Assembly: GCA_020073085.1 (NCBI GenBank)
Contig: JAIQFV010000010.1
Location: 215,428 to 279,427, forward strand
DNA: 64,000 nucleotides
Direction: 5' to 3'
Source of the DNA: Terriglobia bacterium
Lineage (GTDB): Bacteria; Acidobacteriota; Terriglobia; JAIQFV01
The translations under genes and the position numbers were made by a program. Positions 35,863 to 45,112 of this stretch are shown in pieces (position 1 is the first letter of the stretch; each line of letters begins with the position of its first letter). Below the pieces are notes generated by a model. The model saw only the letters and a program-made list of their open reading frames with translations. It had not been told where the DNA came from and made no database searches.

Positions 35863-37345
35863 GTTGGTGCTCCTCAGTAATCATGAGAATTTGGCGGCTC
35901 GAGTCAGCGACTGCCACACACTCCGACTCTGCACATCCGCGCGCCCAAACAACGTCGTCTCCCGCGATGAGGAGGGGCCATCTCGTCCGCTCTCTTGCGG
36001 CAATCTGACATGCGGACAGCAAATCATGAACCTTGACCACGTGACCGCTTCCACGGGGTTGATAACGATCCCCCGGTTGCAGGTTCCTCACGATGAGTTT
36101 ACCAGACCCGGCCGGATTCAAACACAAGGAAATCTTGGAATAATCAAAACAGGCCGTCGTTGGAAGTTGGCCGTCTTCCCCTGCGCGGTTGCCGGTCCCG
36201 CAGGCAAATTCCTTGTGTTCTTCAGCTCGCCACATGGCGCGATCTATCAAGCGACTCGTCCAAACCAACCCCCGGTAAGGGATTTGCACCGAACCCGGGA
36301 CGGGCAACACCACTTCGTACTCCGGGCGCCCGGCCGGGTCTTCGGAAAAGAAATGCAGTCTTTCAAAGACGCGCTCCACCCGGATTCCGGAGGGAAGGTC
36401 CAGCAAATCTCCGCTTTGCCCTACGTCAATGAGTCTTTGAATGGAGGCCACATGGTCCTCATCAATCCCCAACAAGTTCCCCTTGACGGCCTCCACGGCC
36501 AGCCGGATGACACGCCTCCGGATCGGGGAACCGAGCTGTGTGAGGGGAGGTGTGGGTAAAGCGACGCTGTCCCCGAAACCCTCGCTCCGTTCTACCCGCA
36601 AATGAAACTGTTCAAACCAGTCCTGGGCGATCCCAGCCAGGAAACTTTCTTCTTCACGACATTGGGCGGCGGTATGTGCCAGTCTTTGCACAATCGCGGA
36701 ATTGTAATTTTCAGCCAGCAGGGGCAAAAGCTCATGGCGAATGCGATTTCGGGTCCGTCGCAGATCCCGGTTGGTGGAATCCTGACGCCACGCGAGATGA
36801 CCCTCCTCAAGAAAGTCTTCAACCTCTTCACGGGTGATCTCCAGCAGCGGCCGGACAAAATACCCCTCCCTCATGGGATGAATGGATCCGAGACCTCGCA
36901 TCCCTGCGCCGCGAAACAAGCGCATCAGGAAAGTCTCCGCTTGATCATTTGCCGTGTGCCCAAGAGCGACCTTTTCGACCTGTTCAGAACGGGAAAGACC
37001 TTTCAGAAATTGGTAGCGACACTCCCGGGCAACTGCCTCCTCGTTCCTGTGGCTGGTCACGGCCAACTGATGCACGTTTTCAGATCCCACAATGCACTTC
37101 AGGCCCAGCTTCTCGGAGAGTTGGAGGACGAACTGTTCATCCCCGTCCGATTCTTCGCCGCGGAGTTGATGATTGTAGTGAGCCACAAGCAGGGTCAAGG
37201 AGAATCTCGTTGCGAGTTGGCATAAAAGGACCAACAAGGCGACGGAATCCGGCCCGCCCGACACGGCGACCGCCACCCGCTCCCCTCCGGCGAACATCCG
37301 GTGGGAGGTAATCGTCCGTAGGATTTTTTCGTGAATGGAGCCCAT
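35852..37345 (-). CDS. tilS: tRNA(Ile)-lysidine synthase TilS
   Basis: Converts C34 of the CAU-anticodon tRNA-Ile to lysidine, using ATP and lysine, so that it reads AUA. The PP-loop SGGPDSVALL is near residue 30, followed by LLVAHYNHQLRGEESDGDEQFV, LGHTANDQAETFLMRLFRGAG and DSTNRDLRRTRNRIRHELLP, then the C-terminal substrate domains (PGDRYQPRGSG). Length 497 is usual for the long form. ATG 37345 is taken; an ATG ten codons earlier is possible. First gene of the tilS-hpt-ftsH group. Confidence 0.95.
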   Translation of the reverse strand: MGSIHEKILRTITSHRMFAGGERVAVAVSGGPDSVALLVLLCQLATRFSLTLLVAHYNHQLRGEESDGDEQFVLQLSEKLGLKCIVGSENVHQLAVTSHRNEEAVARECRYQFLKGLSRSEQVEKVALGHTANDQAETFLMRLFRGAGMRGLGSIHPMREGYFVRPLLEITREEVEDFLEEGHLAWRQDSTNRDLRRTRNRIRHELLPLLAENYNSAIVQRLAHTAAQCREEESFLAGIAQDWFEQFHLRVERSEGFGDSVALPTPPLTQLGSPIRRRVIRLAVEAVKGNLLGIDEDHVASIQRLIDVGQSGDLLDLPSGIRVERVFERLHFFSEDPAGRPEYEVVLPVPGSVQIPYRGLVWTSRLIDRAMWRAEEHKEFACGTGNRAGEDGQLPTTACFDYSKISLCLNPAGSGKLIVRNLQPGDRYQPRGSGHVVKVHDLLSACQIAARERTRWPLLIAGDDVVWARGCAESECVAVADSSRQILMITEEHQRGE

Positions 37346-37606
37346 AGGCAATGCAAGCGAGGCCCAGCACGGCATAATCGACTGCCGGTCTCAGGCGAAA
37401 TTCTATCATGGGCGATTGAACAGGCGAAGGAATGGAGGGGTCATTGATGCCTTGTGGACGGAAAGGGAGCATCCTGCATTCCGGCCAGCCGTGCGTCGCC
37501 GCTATTCCGCAATCGAACGAACTGTCAGTCCTCCGCCGTCAGCAAGCGAGCATTGGCAATCCGCTTTCCGAAATCCACAATCCGCCATTGGATTCGGCCG
37601 ATCGTT

Positions 37607-40201
37607 CTACCTCGCACGCTTCTGGAGCTCCTCGACCTGTCGCTCGAGTTTCTGGTTGGAGCGCTTCAGCTCTTCGATCTCAGCCTGTAATTTCGCCGGG
37701 TCCACCCTGGCATTTATTCCCGCCCTTATCTGTTCCATTGCTTCATTGGCAGCATCGGCCACGCCAGCCTCCCCAAACCTTCCTCCATGTCCTGCGCGGG
37801 CGGCAATCTCCTCCAGTTTCGGCAAGACCTCGGCATCTTTCAACGCTCCGAGCGCCCGGATGGCCCGGGCACGCATAAAGACGTTGGGGTCTTCCGTAAT
37901 TTCGATGAGCCTCTTGTGCACTTCCTTGTTCCCTTGGCCCAGATGACTCAGGGTGTTGATGGCAGCAAAGCGCAGTGTGTCGGCCTTCCCATAAGCCGAG
38001 TCCTCCAGGGCGAGCGGGATGGCGTTCTTATCCTCCAGGAGATTGAACGCTGCATAGATGCCGGTGGCCACCGTTCGATAAGGATGTGTGTCCAACTTCT
38101 TCTTCAGTGTCTCAAAGGCATCCGGAGCCTTGATTTTTGCGAGCGACTCGGCGGCGCTGGCCTCTGCCGCATAACTGTCGTCCTTTTCAAGAATGTTTTT
38201 CAGGATCGCCACAGTGCGACCATCCTTCTCAAAGCTCCCCAGCATCCGCGCCACGGCTTCCCGGACACGCGAGTCCTTGTCTTCGATTCCGATCTCCAAC
38301 GTCTCCCGCGCGGCAGGTGATCGCATCGATCCCAACGCCTCAACCGCGGCCACGCGCACCCCGGAGAAAGAGTCGTTCTTCAACACGGATCTCAAGGCCT
38401 CCACCGCAGCGGGATCGGCGCCCACCTTGCCGAGTTGCAGGGCAGCCCAGCGGCGATCCTGCCCTTCTTTGGCTTCCTTCGCCTGGCGGATCAGTTCCTC
38501 CGTTGATTTCTCGAAGTCAATCTTTTTGAGAATACGATTTCCGGGATCAAACAGCACCATGGCCGGAACGGCATCGAGCGGAAAATAGAAGTCTTGTGTT
38601 TTTTCGTTGATCTCAACAGCGTAAGTTTTCTCCCCGCCGGCGGTATGGATCTCAATGTTCACCGGGATGCGGAACAACAGGGTGGTCGAGTCAACGGTCT
38701 GCGTCTGCTCGACGTGTACGGTCTCGATCTTTCGGGTGTCGTCCCAATGGGCCGTCACCTTCAATTCCGGATACCCGGCGTGATACACCCATTCATTGAA
38801 GAACCAGTCCAGGTTGCGTCCGCTGGAGTCTTCCATCGCCTTTTCGAAATCGGACGTCATCACGTTCTTCGCCTGATTTGAGGAGACGTAGTTTTGAATC
38901 CCTGCAAAGAAGGCCTTGTCCCCCAGGACGGTCCGCAGCATATCGAGGACGCGCGCGCCTTTCTGATAAGTCGTGGCATCGAAAAGATGAGCGTTATCTT
39001 TGTAGTAGTGAGTCACGATCGGCCGCCGGTAGCGCTGGTCCTCATTGAAGAAGTTCTCTTCAAATTGCCGCAGATGTTCGCGGTATTCTTCGTATCCCAG
39101 ATGGTGCTCCCGATACAGCGATTCAAAGAAAGAGGCAAAGCCTTCGTTCAACCAGATGTGGGCCCAATCGGTGCAGGTCAGCAGGTCACCAAACCACTGG
39201 TGCGCCAATTCGTGGGCCACCAGGCCGAGGCTCGAATAATCCTGCTCGGCTCGCTCGTCATGCAGCGTCTGATCCGTCTGGGTCGTCGCGGAGATGTTCT
39301 CCATCCCTCCGCCATACCGCTCCACGGCGGACTGAGCGTACTTCTCATAGGGGTACTCGCGTTTCGTAATCTCAGAAAAGAAGGCCACCATGTCGGGGGT
39401 CAAGCCAAAGGAGCGGTCCCCGGTAGACTTGTCGATCCCCGGGGTGATGTAGTAATCCACGGGGATGTCTTTGTACATCGCCTCATATTTTGAGAAGGGA
39501 CCTACCACCAGCGAGGTCAGATAGGAGCTGTGGGGAACTGTTTCTTTCCAGTGGAACGTCTTGGTGTGAGCGGTCTCGTTGGCGGTGACCGAAAGCAGCT
39601 TTCCGTTGGAGATGACCACCTCATTGTCCGGCACGGTCACGACGACTTCGCTCGTGGATCGATCGTTAGGATAGTCGTAGCAAGGGAACCAGAAGTGATT
39701 GAATTCCGATTCCCCTTGTGTCCAAATCTCCGGCGCCAGGTTGGGATAGGCCTTGTCAGGATTGATGAAATACATTCCGTTGGCTGGCGTCCCATGGTAG
39801 GCGATCCCCACCTCCACCTGCTCTCCTCTCGCCCTCGGATGATCGAGATCGATGAAGAGCTTGTCCGGCTCAACACGGAACTTGAGTGGCGTCCCGCTGG
39901 TATCGGTCACGCGCTCGATCGTCAGGTCTGTGCTGTCGAGCTGGATGGTGCGAAACTCATCGCCAAAAGGGGTGAGCGTGATGGTGTCCAATCCCCGGAC
40001 TTCATGTTTCGCCTGGTCAAAAGAGAGTTCCAGTTTGTAATGCTCGACATGAAATAACCTCGTTCGCGCCGGTTGGTACGCCGCCCCCTGATCAAAGGGT
40101 TTGTAATGCGATACCGGAGCGGGAGTCTGCGCGAGGAGCGAAGGGACAAAAAAAAGGCAGGAGCAGAAGAACACAAGTCCACGAATGCGTCTGAAAGGCA
40201 C
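37607..40201 (-). CDS. Secreted M1 family aminopeptidase with C-terminal HEAT repeats and coiled coil
   Basis: Signal peptide (MPFRRIRGLVFFCSCLFFVP, then SLLAQ), M1 beta domain, and a catalytic domain with GGGMEN (297-302) and the zinc site HELAHQWFGDL (His330, His334) with third ligand Glu353 in LNEGFASFF. Instead of the usual C-terminal cap alone, residues from about 590 to 820 form six or so HEAT/PBS-like repeats (DSFSGVRVAAVEALGSM, DKDSRVREAVARMLGSF, DPNVFMRARAIRALGAL), and the last 35 residues form a coiled coil (AKLQAEIEELKRSNQKLERQ). At 864 residues it is near normal M1 length. It probably trims peptides in the periplasm or outside. Confidence 0.93.
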   Translation of the reverse strand: MPFRRIRGLVFFCSCLFFVPSLLAQTPAPVSHYKPFDQGAAYQPARTRLFHVEHYKLELSFDQAKHEVRGLDTITLTPFGDEFRTIQLDSTDLTIERVTDTSGTPLKFRVEPDKLFIDLDHPRARGEQVEVGIAYHGTPANGMYFINPDKAYPNLAPEIWTQGESEFNHFWFPCYDYPNDRSTSEVVVTVPDNEVVISNGKLLSVTANETAHTKTFHWKETVPHSSYLTSLVVGPFSKYEAMYKDIPVDYYITPGIDKSTGDRSFGLTPDMVAFFSEITKREYPYEKYAQSAVERYGGGMENISATTQTDQTLHDERAEQDYSSLGLVAHELAHQWFGDLLTCTDWAHIWLNEGFASFFESLYREHHLGYEEYREHLRQFEENFFNEDQRYRRPIVTHYYKDNAHLFDATTYQKGARVLDMLRTVLGDKAFFAGIQNYVSSNQAKNVMTSDFEKAMEDSSGRNLDWFFNEWVYHAGYPELKVTAHWDDTRKIETVHVEQTQTVDSTTLLFRIPVNIEIHTAGGEKTYAVEINEKTQDFYFPLDAVPAMVLFDPGNRILKKIDFEKSTEELIRQAKEAKEGQDRRWAALQLGKVGADPAAVEALRSVLKNDSFSGVRVAAVEALGSMRSPAARETLEIGIEDKDSRVREAVARMLGSFEKDGRTVAILKNILEKDDSYAAEASAAESLAKIKAPDAFETLKKKLDTHPYRTVATGIYAAFNLLEDKNAIPLALEDSAYGKADTLRFAAINTLSHLGQGNKEVHKRLIEITEDPNVFMRARAIRALGALKDAEVLPKLEEIAARAGHGGRFGEAGVADAANEAMEQIRAGINARVDPAKLQAEIEELKRSNQKLERQVEELQKRAR

Positions 40202-40466
40202 GAAAGTCCTCCCCGGAACAATTTTTCAGATTGGGTTCTACCAGGCCGGAAGTCTACCAAGCTTTGCGGGGGGAGACAAGGAGGTTGAGGGATTCCTCCT
40301 TGTCGCGATTGAATCAACTGCTGTTGATAAGCCCCTTGGAAAGAGAATACCGCTGCGTCCTTCAAGGTGGGCCCTTCACATGTTAGGGATAATCAAAAAC
40401 AGACATGAGTGCCGGCAGTTCCCTGATGGCTTACGGCTCTGCCGCCCATTATTGCGGTAAGCCTTC
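40202..40466. other. Intergenic region upstream of the M1 aminopeptidase
   Basis: First part of an 839-base gap without genes. It should hold the promoter of the aminopeptidase gene; I see no convincing boxes. The remainder of the gap is taken up by a MITE-like element and palindromic repeats listed separately. Confidence 0.35.
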
Positions 40467-40604
40467 GAGACTGTGTCAAAACTCAAGTCTATAGGATCTG
40501 TGGAAAAAAATTCTGCATTAGATGACCTACAAGATGCCTTGTCGATCAGGCTAATGAATTTTCATGTCCTGATCTTCGCGATTTTTGGGTTTTGACACAG
40601 GCTC
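40467..40604. mobile_element. MITE-like element with 18-bp terminal inverted repeats
   Basis: Left end GAGACTGTGTCAAAACTC (40467-40484) and right end GGGTTTTGACACAGGCTC (40587-40604) are inverted repeats with 2 mismatches. The 138-bp element is AT-richer than its surroundings and has no coding frame. GAGCCTGTGTCAAAAC is a common terminal repeat type of transposons, so this is probably a non-autonomous relict. No clear target duplication is seen. Confidence 0.55.
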
Positions 40605-40743
40605 TTCGGCTTACCGTTCGATCCCTTCGGACCCTTGTTTCATTGGAGGCGTTGGAGCCCGCGGTCCAAGGCGGCGGGCCCCAACGGCAAAGAGGGCAAA
40701 ACAAACACCGATGAGCTGGAAAAACCGATCATTTCGAATTGGA

Positions 40744-40905
40744 AAAGGGACAGTCCCTAGGGACTGTCCCTTTCCTAATTCGCCGCAGGATCAAAGCGGC
40801 GAAGCAACCGTAAGTAATGTTCGAATTGCAGAGGGGACTGTCCCTAGGGGCTGTCCCTTTCCTAATTCGAATTGCAGAGGGGACTGTCCCTAGGGGCTGT
40901 CCCTT
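40744..40905. repeat. Palindromic REP-like repeats, GGGACTGTCCC type, three copies
   Basis: Copy 1 (40744-40773) is a perfect 30-base palindrome built on GGGACAGTCCCTAGGGACTG. Copies 2 (40832-40857) and 3 (40878-40903) are near-palindromes on GGGGACTGTCCCTAGGGGCT, repeated with a 46-base period and shared flanks (CCTAATTCGAATTGCAGAG). No gene overlaps them. Confidence 0.85.
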
Positions 40906-41040
40906 TCCTAATTTAAAATTCAAATCGAGCACGGGCGATTTCTGATCTAACCTTTGACACATCATCGAGTTAGCAGAATCTCGACTCTCAACGTTGGAGC
41001 AGCATTGGGAGGTAATCAATTATACATCGGGCACACTCAT

Positions 41041-42357
41041 CTACTGTTTTGTTGCAGGAATCAGATTCTTAACGACCGCTCCGCCTTTCATGACGAACAG
41101 CGTTCGCTTCAAGGTGTCGATGTTCTGGAGGGGATTGTCAGCGACCGCCACCAGGTCCGCCAGTCTTCCTGCTTCTATCGAACCCAGTTGGTCGCGCCAT
41201 CCCATGAGCCCGGCCGCGTTCATTGTCCCGGCCTGGATGGCAGCCAGGGGAGTCATCCCGTACTTCACCATCCACGAAAACTCCTCCGCCTGGGTGCCGT
41301 GTGGAAAGGGCCCGACGTCGGAGCCCATCGCAATGTTCACACCTGCGGCGAGCGCGCTCTCGAAATGTTTGTGTCGCAATTGAAGCAAAATCTTCCCTCG
41401 CGCCTGGGCAGCCGGAGTCGTGGCGTGGGCCACATTCCATTCGGTCACGGTGAACGTGGGAACCAGGTAAATCCCTTTCTGCTTCATCAACAACAAGGTC
41501 CTGTCATCGAGATAGTACCCATGCTCGATGGAATAGACCCCGGCCTCCGCGGAGACCCGCGCGCCTTCCCCGCCGGTGGCATGGACCGCCACCTTTTTCC
41601 CGACGCGGGCCGCCTCGTTGACCGCCGCCTGCATCTCCTCCAAGGTGAACTGGGGAACCGTCCTGTAATTCTCGGGAGAGACAATCTGGTCTGCCCCGGT
41701 GACATAAATTTTGACGAAATCGGCCCCCTCCTTGATTTGGAACCGGATGGCTCTTTTAAGACCCTCGATCCCCTCGACCATCATGGCATTGGGGATCATA
41801 TTCACCGCGGGGTTGTATCCAAAGAAATCCTCATGCCCGCCCTCAACCGAGATGGCCTGCGTGGACACCTGCAAACGGGGCCCGGGAATCTCACCGTTCT
41901 CGATCGCGTTGCGCAGGTCGACATCGGCGGCCTCAGCGCCTTCTGTTCCCAGATCGCGCTCACTTGTGAATCCGGCCATCAGATCGGCTTCCGCGTTCCT
42001 CACCGCCATGATGGTCCGCTTCGCCACGGTCTCCCGCAAGGTCTGAAGGTCCTGGGGGCCCGGATGCAGGAAAAGATGGACATGCGTGTCTATGAGTCCG
42101 GGCAACAAGGTCGCCTCGCCCAGATCGATCACCCGGACTCCCGCCGGGATGCGGATTTCCTGCGTTTTCCCTACCTGGGCGATTCGTTCCCCTTCGATGA
42201 GGACGGTTTGATGGTCCAGCATCGCTCCGCTTTTCACATCCAGCAAATGGCCGCATCGAATCGCCACCGCTTTTTCAGGGGCAGTTTCCCCGGGTTGGCC
42301 ATTCGACGAGACCGTAATGAAACCAAGAAAGAGAACTGTGCCGATCCACCGTTTCAC
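41041..42357 (-). CDS. Secreted amidohydrolase family protein (prolidase/imidazolonepropionase-like)
   Basis: Metal-dependent hydrolase, 438 residues. Signal peptide at 1-20 (WIGTVLFLGFITVSSNG), then the composite beta and TIM-barrel domains: metal ligands in DTHVHLF (His92, His94), the probable carboxylated Lys in DFVKIYVTG, His in KVAVHATGG and SIEHGYYLD, and the catalytic Asp in MGSDVGPF. The closest named groups are Xaa-Pro dipeptidases and related acylpeptide hydrolases found in Acidobacteriota. It follows the S46 peptidase gene on the same strand after 170 bases, and the pair suggests extracellular peptide use. Confidence 0.9.
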   Translation of the reverse strand: MKRWIGTVLFLGFITVSSNGQPGETAPEKAVAIRCGHLLDVKSGAMLDHQTVLIEGERIAQVGKTQEIRIPAGVRVIDLGEATLLPGLIDTHVHLFLHPGPQDLQTLRETVAKRTIMAVRNAEADLMAGFTSERDLGTEGAEAADVDLRNAIENGEIPGPRLQVSTQAISVEGGHEDFFGYNPAVNMIPNAMMVEGIEGLKRAIRFQIKEGADFVKIYVTGADQIVSPENYRTVPQFTLEEMQAAVNEAARVGKKVAVHATGGEGARVSAEAGVYSIEHGYYLDDRTLLLMKQKGIYLVPTFTVTEWNVAHATTPAAQARGKILLQLRHKHFESALAAGVNIAMGSDVGPFPHGTQAEEFSWMVKYGMTPLAAIQAGTMNAAGLMGWRDQLGSIEAGRLADLVAVADNPLQNIDTLKRTLFVMKGGAVVKNLIPATKQ

Positions 42358-42409
42358 CAGAAACCTCCCTTCACCCCGGATTCAGCAATTCAGGGTCACC
42401 TGCGGACTC

Positions 42410-42439
42410 GCGGACACTCCGGTATCCCGGAGCGTCCGC
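42410..42439. other. Hairpin between the S46 peptidase and amidohydrolase genes
   Basis: GCGGACACTCCGG with CCGGAGCGTCCGC, 12 paired bases and one mismatch, 4-base loop TATC. No T-run follows on either strand, so it may be an RNA-stability or processing hairpin within the transcript. Confidence 0.4.
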
Positions 42440-42528
42440 GCTTCCGCAGCCCGGATGACCCGCTCGCTCCTCCTCGCAAAACCGCCGTGGAGGCGCGAGC
42501 GGACAAGATTTCAGCCTTTCCGGCCTCC

Positions 42529-44625
42529 TTACTTCTTTATGCCTTCGATTTCGTCGGCAATCGCCCCGGCACCATAGATCTTTCGAAGCGCTTCGATGAT
42601 ACCCTGCGAGGTGACCGCGACGGCGCGCGCCTGCTTGTCGCTGTAAACAAAATCGAGGGCCAGCGACTGAATGTTCCCGTCAAAGATCAAACCGACGATT
42701 TCAGCCTTCCGGTTAATGACCGGACTCCCCGAGTTGCCGCCGATGATATCGGCCGTATTGACGGTGTTGAGAGGTGCGGAAAGCTGGACCGCGGATTTCT
42801 TTTCCAGCCAACTCTTGGGCAGATCATACGGAGGTTTGTTCTCGTGCATGGCGGCATGTTCGTAGGCATCCGCAAAGGTGGTGAAGTAGGGGATCTTTGT
42901 GCCCTTCTCCATGTAACCCTTCACGGTCCCAAAGGAGAGGCGAAGCGTAAACGTCGCATCCGGGTAAATCGAAGTGCCCTTCAGCGCGAAGATCGCCTTG
43001 GAGATGAGGGCGTAATTCTGGCGTTCCACTCCCTGGACGCTGTCCTCATAGCGCTTTCGGAGTTTGCGTGCCTCGGGATCGATCCTTTTCGCAAATACGA
43101 TCATGGGGTCGGTGGAGTCCTGGATCGCCTTTTCCCCACCTTCGGCCAGCTTCTTGCGGACCTCAACATCCTTCAGTTTTGTGCCCGAAACCAGCTCATC
43201 GGCCAGCTGGCCGGGGCTCTTGCCGCCCAGGACGTCCTTGACCAGAGGGTTGTCTTTGCCCAGTTGATCCTGAAAGAAAGTCAAAGAGGAGGAGAGCTTG
43301 TGCTTTTCAAAATCGTCGTAGAGGGGCGCCGACGAGAACAACTGGAACTGGAGCGAGGCAAGATTGGATTCCCGGTATTCCCGGAGCCGCTCCGGATTCG
43401 GTTTTTGCTTCTCGGCGGCAAGACGCACCAGCACCCGGGCGAACTGGAACAAATCAGAGTCCAGGGCCGATCCGCCTTCCAGGAAGGAATAGGGTTTGGC
43501 GAAGGTCGCCAGCTCCTGGCGGGATTTCGCGATCGCACTCCAGGCGCCTCCAAACTCACCCTTCATTTTCGGATCGACATCGACCTTGGCCCGCAGTTGC
43601 TTCTCCTCGTTCGCCTTCTTGCCCATCAGTTCAGGATCGCGCAGAGCCACCTCTTCCTCACGAATCGCCTTCAGGCTGTTTTCAATCCCGAAAATGTCTT
43701 CTTTTGCAATGCGGGTCTGTTCCGGTCCCTGTTCGCTGAACTTAAGCAAGGCACTGCGGTCCCACTCCAGTAAATTCAGGGCGAAAGGAAATCCGACATC
43801 CCGCAGATATTCCAGATGCGCCAGGGTGTTGAGACGGCTGGTGGAGCCGGGGTTGCCAGAGACGAAGATCACTTCATTATCCGCAGACCCGTTCGCGCTC
43901 CATTTGAAATAGTCCTTAATGGCAGCGGCCTTATCGTTCTCATAAACACGGAAAAGACAGAGATCAAGGTCGTAGCGGGGATAAGTAAAATTGTCGGGGT
44001 CCCCGCCGAAGAACGCAATGCCGAACTCGGGCGCGAACACCAGCCGGACATCGGTGTACTTTTTGTACCGGTAGAGGTGGTACTGGCCGCCCTGGTACAG
44101 TGTAATCACATCGCAGCGCAGTCCGGTCCGGGTGGTGCACTCCTTCTCAATGTCGGCCATCGCGCCACGTCGGGCGGTGTTGGCGTCCCCTGGATTCATT
44201 TCGGGCTTCACGGCGGCATTCACCCGCGTCGTGACGTCTTCGATGCTTTCCAGAACGTTCAGTTCAAGATCGGGACACTTGGCTTCGTCGGAACGCTGCT
44301 TCGCCCAAAACCCGTTGCGGTAGTAATCGTTCTTTTCGTTGGATAGCTTCTGCATGCAGTCGGCGCCGACATGGTGGTTCGTCATCACCATTCCATCGCC
44401 TGAAACAAACGATCCCGATCCCCCATTGTTAAACCGAACCGAAGAGAGACGCACGTGGGCGAGCCAGGCTTCGGTGGGTTCAAAGCCATACCTGGCCTTC
44501 AATTCAGCCTTGGGCACAAGGTTGAACGGCCACATGCCCTCGTCGGCCGCCAAAAATCCGGGCGCGATCAGCCAGCCGGCGCACAACAGAAAAAGAAAGA
44601 CAATCAAGCCTTTGCGTTGAATCAT
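42529..44625 (-). CDS. S46 family serine dipeptidyl-peptidase, DPP7-like
   Basis: Periplasmic exopeptidase that removes dipeptides. Signal peptide (GLIVFLFLLCAGWLIAPGFL, then AAD). Catalytic triad regions: MTNHHVGADCMQ (His near 85), PRYDLDLCLFR (Asp) and IIGGNSGSPVIN (Ser, near residue 640). The bestatin-insensitive helical domain lies between. In S46, Gly at the FDG position gives preference for hydrophobic P1 residues (DPP7) and Arg gives acidic preference (DPP11); here the text is GLIFDGN, so DPP7-like specificity is expected. Length 698 is near the family's 700-720. Confidence 0.93.
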   Translation of the reverse strand: MIQRKGLIVFLFLLCAGWLIAPGFLAADEGMWPFNLVPKAELKARYGFEPTEAWLAHVRLSSVRFNNGGSGSFVSGDGMVMTNHHVGADCMQKLSNEKNDYYRNGFWAKQRSDEAKCPDLELNVLESIEDVTTRVNAAVKPEMNPGDANTARRGAMADIEKECTTRTGLRCDVITLYQGGQYHLYRYKKYTDVRLVFAPEFGIAFFGGDPDNFTYPRYDLDLCLFRVYENDKAAAIKDYFKWSANGSADNEVIFVSGNPGSTSRLNTLAHLEYLRDVGFPFALNLLEWDRSALLKFSEQGPEQTRIAKEDIFGIENSLKAIREEEVALRDPELMGKKANEEKQLRAKVDVDPKMKGEFGGAWSAIAKSRQELATFAKPYSFLEGGSALDSDLFQFARVLVRLAAEKQKPNPERLREYRESNLASLQFQLFSSAPLYDDFEKHKLSSSLTFFQDQLGKDNPLVKDVLGGKSPGQLADELVSGTKLKDVEVRKKLAEGGEKAIQDSTDPMIVFAKRIDPEARKLRKRYEDSVQGVERQNYALISKAIFALKGTSIYPDATFTLRLSFGTVKGYMEKGTKIPYFTTFADAYEHAAMHENKPPYDLPKSWLEKKSAVQLSAPLNTVNTADIIGGNSGSPVINRKAEIVGLIFDGNIQSLALDFVYSDKQARAVAVTSQGIIEALRKIYGAGAIADEIEGIKK

Positions 44626-45112
44626 CGCGTGATCTCCTCAAATAGTAGTTGGTGAGTCTAAAAGTCCGGGAAAACGATCTAATGGCTCTGTGTACCTCGG
44701 AGGACCGCTTGCAGTCAAAGTATCGAAAGGAGGGCTGAAATGACGATCTCTGCCCCCAAAGTTCACGGGAATCGAGACGATGCGATACCGCTCCAGTCAG
44801 CCTTCAAATACAAAATGATACAACCCTACTGATGTTGCGAGACAGACGAGAACGCTCGAAATACTAGCATAAAACAAGAGGCGGGGCGATTCGGGGTTGC
44901 TCGAACCTGGCTTGGACGATAAAATCGAGAGGCAATAAGGGAGCGCTGTGTGCCTGATCCGGAAAAAGAGGAGCCCCAACTCGATTGGGTGAAGAAGCCG
45001 GAGAATTCGGAGATCGGCTGTCGACGCACTGTTTGCGTAATCCTGTTCTTTCGGACCGGGGGTTTTTACTTTCCTGCAATTCTGGCCTTCTGACAACAGG
45101 TTTCTTTTGACC
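44626..45112. other. 487-base divergent intergenic region, nothing recognisable
   Basis: Lies between the divergently transcribed S46 peptidase and lytic transglycosylase genes and should hold both promoters. Small open frames here show no family resemblance. No repeats or clear promoter boxes are seen. Confidence 0.4.

Noticed and set aside
40954..43773. A 939-codon open frame on the + strand
   Set aside because: It is wholly antisense to the amidohydrolase and S46 peptidase genes, both of which have clear catalytic motifs; the translation is rich in His, Arg, Gln and Leu without family resemblance. It results from codon bias of the real genes.
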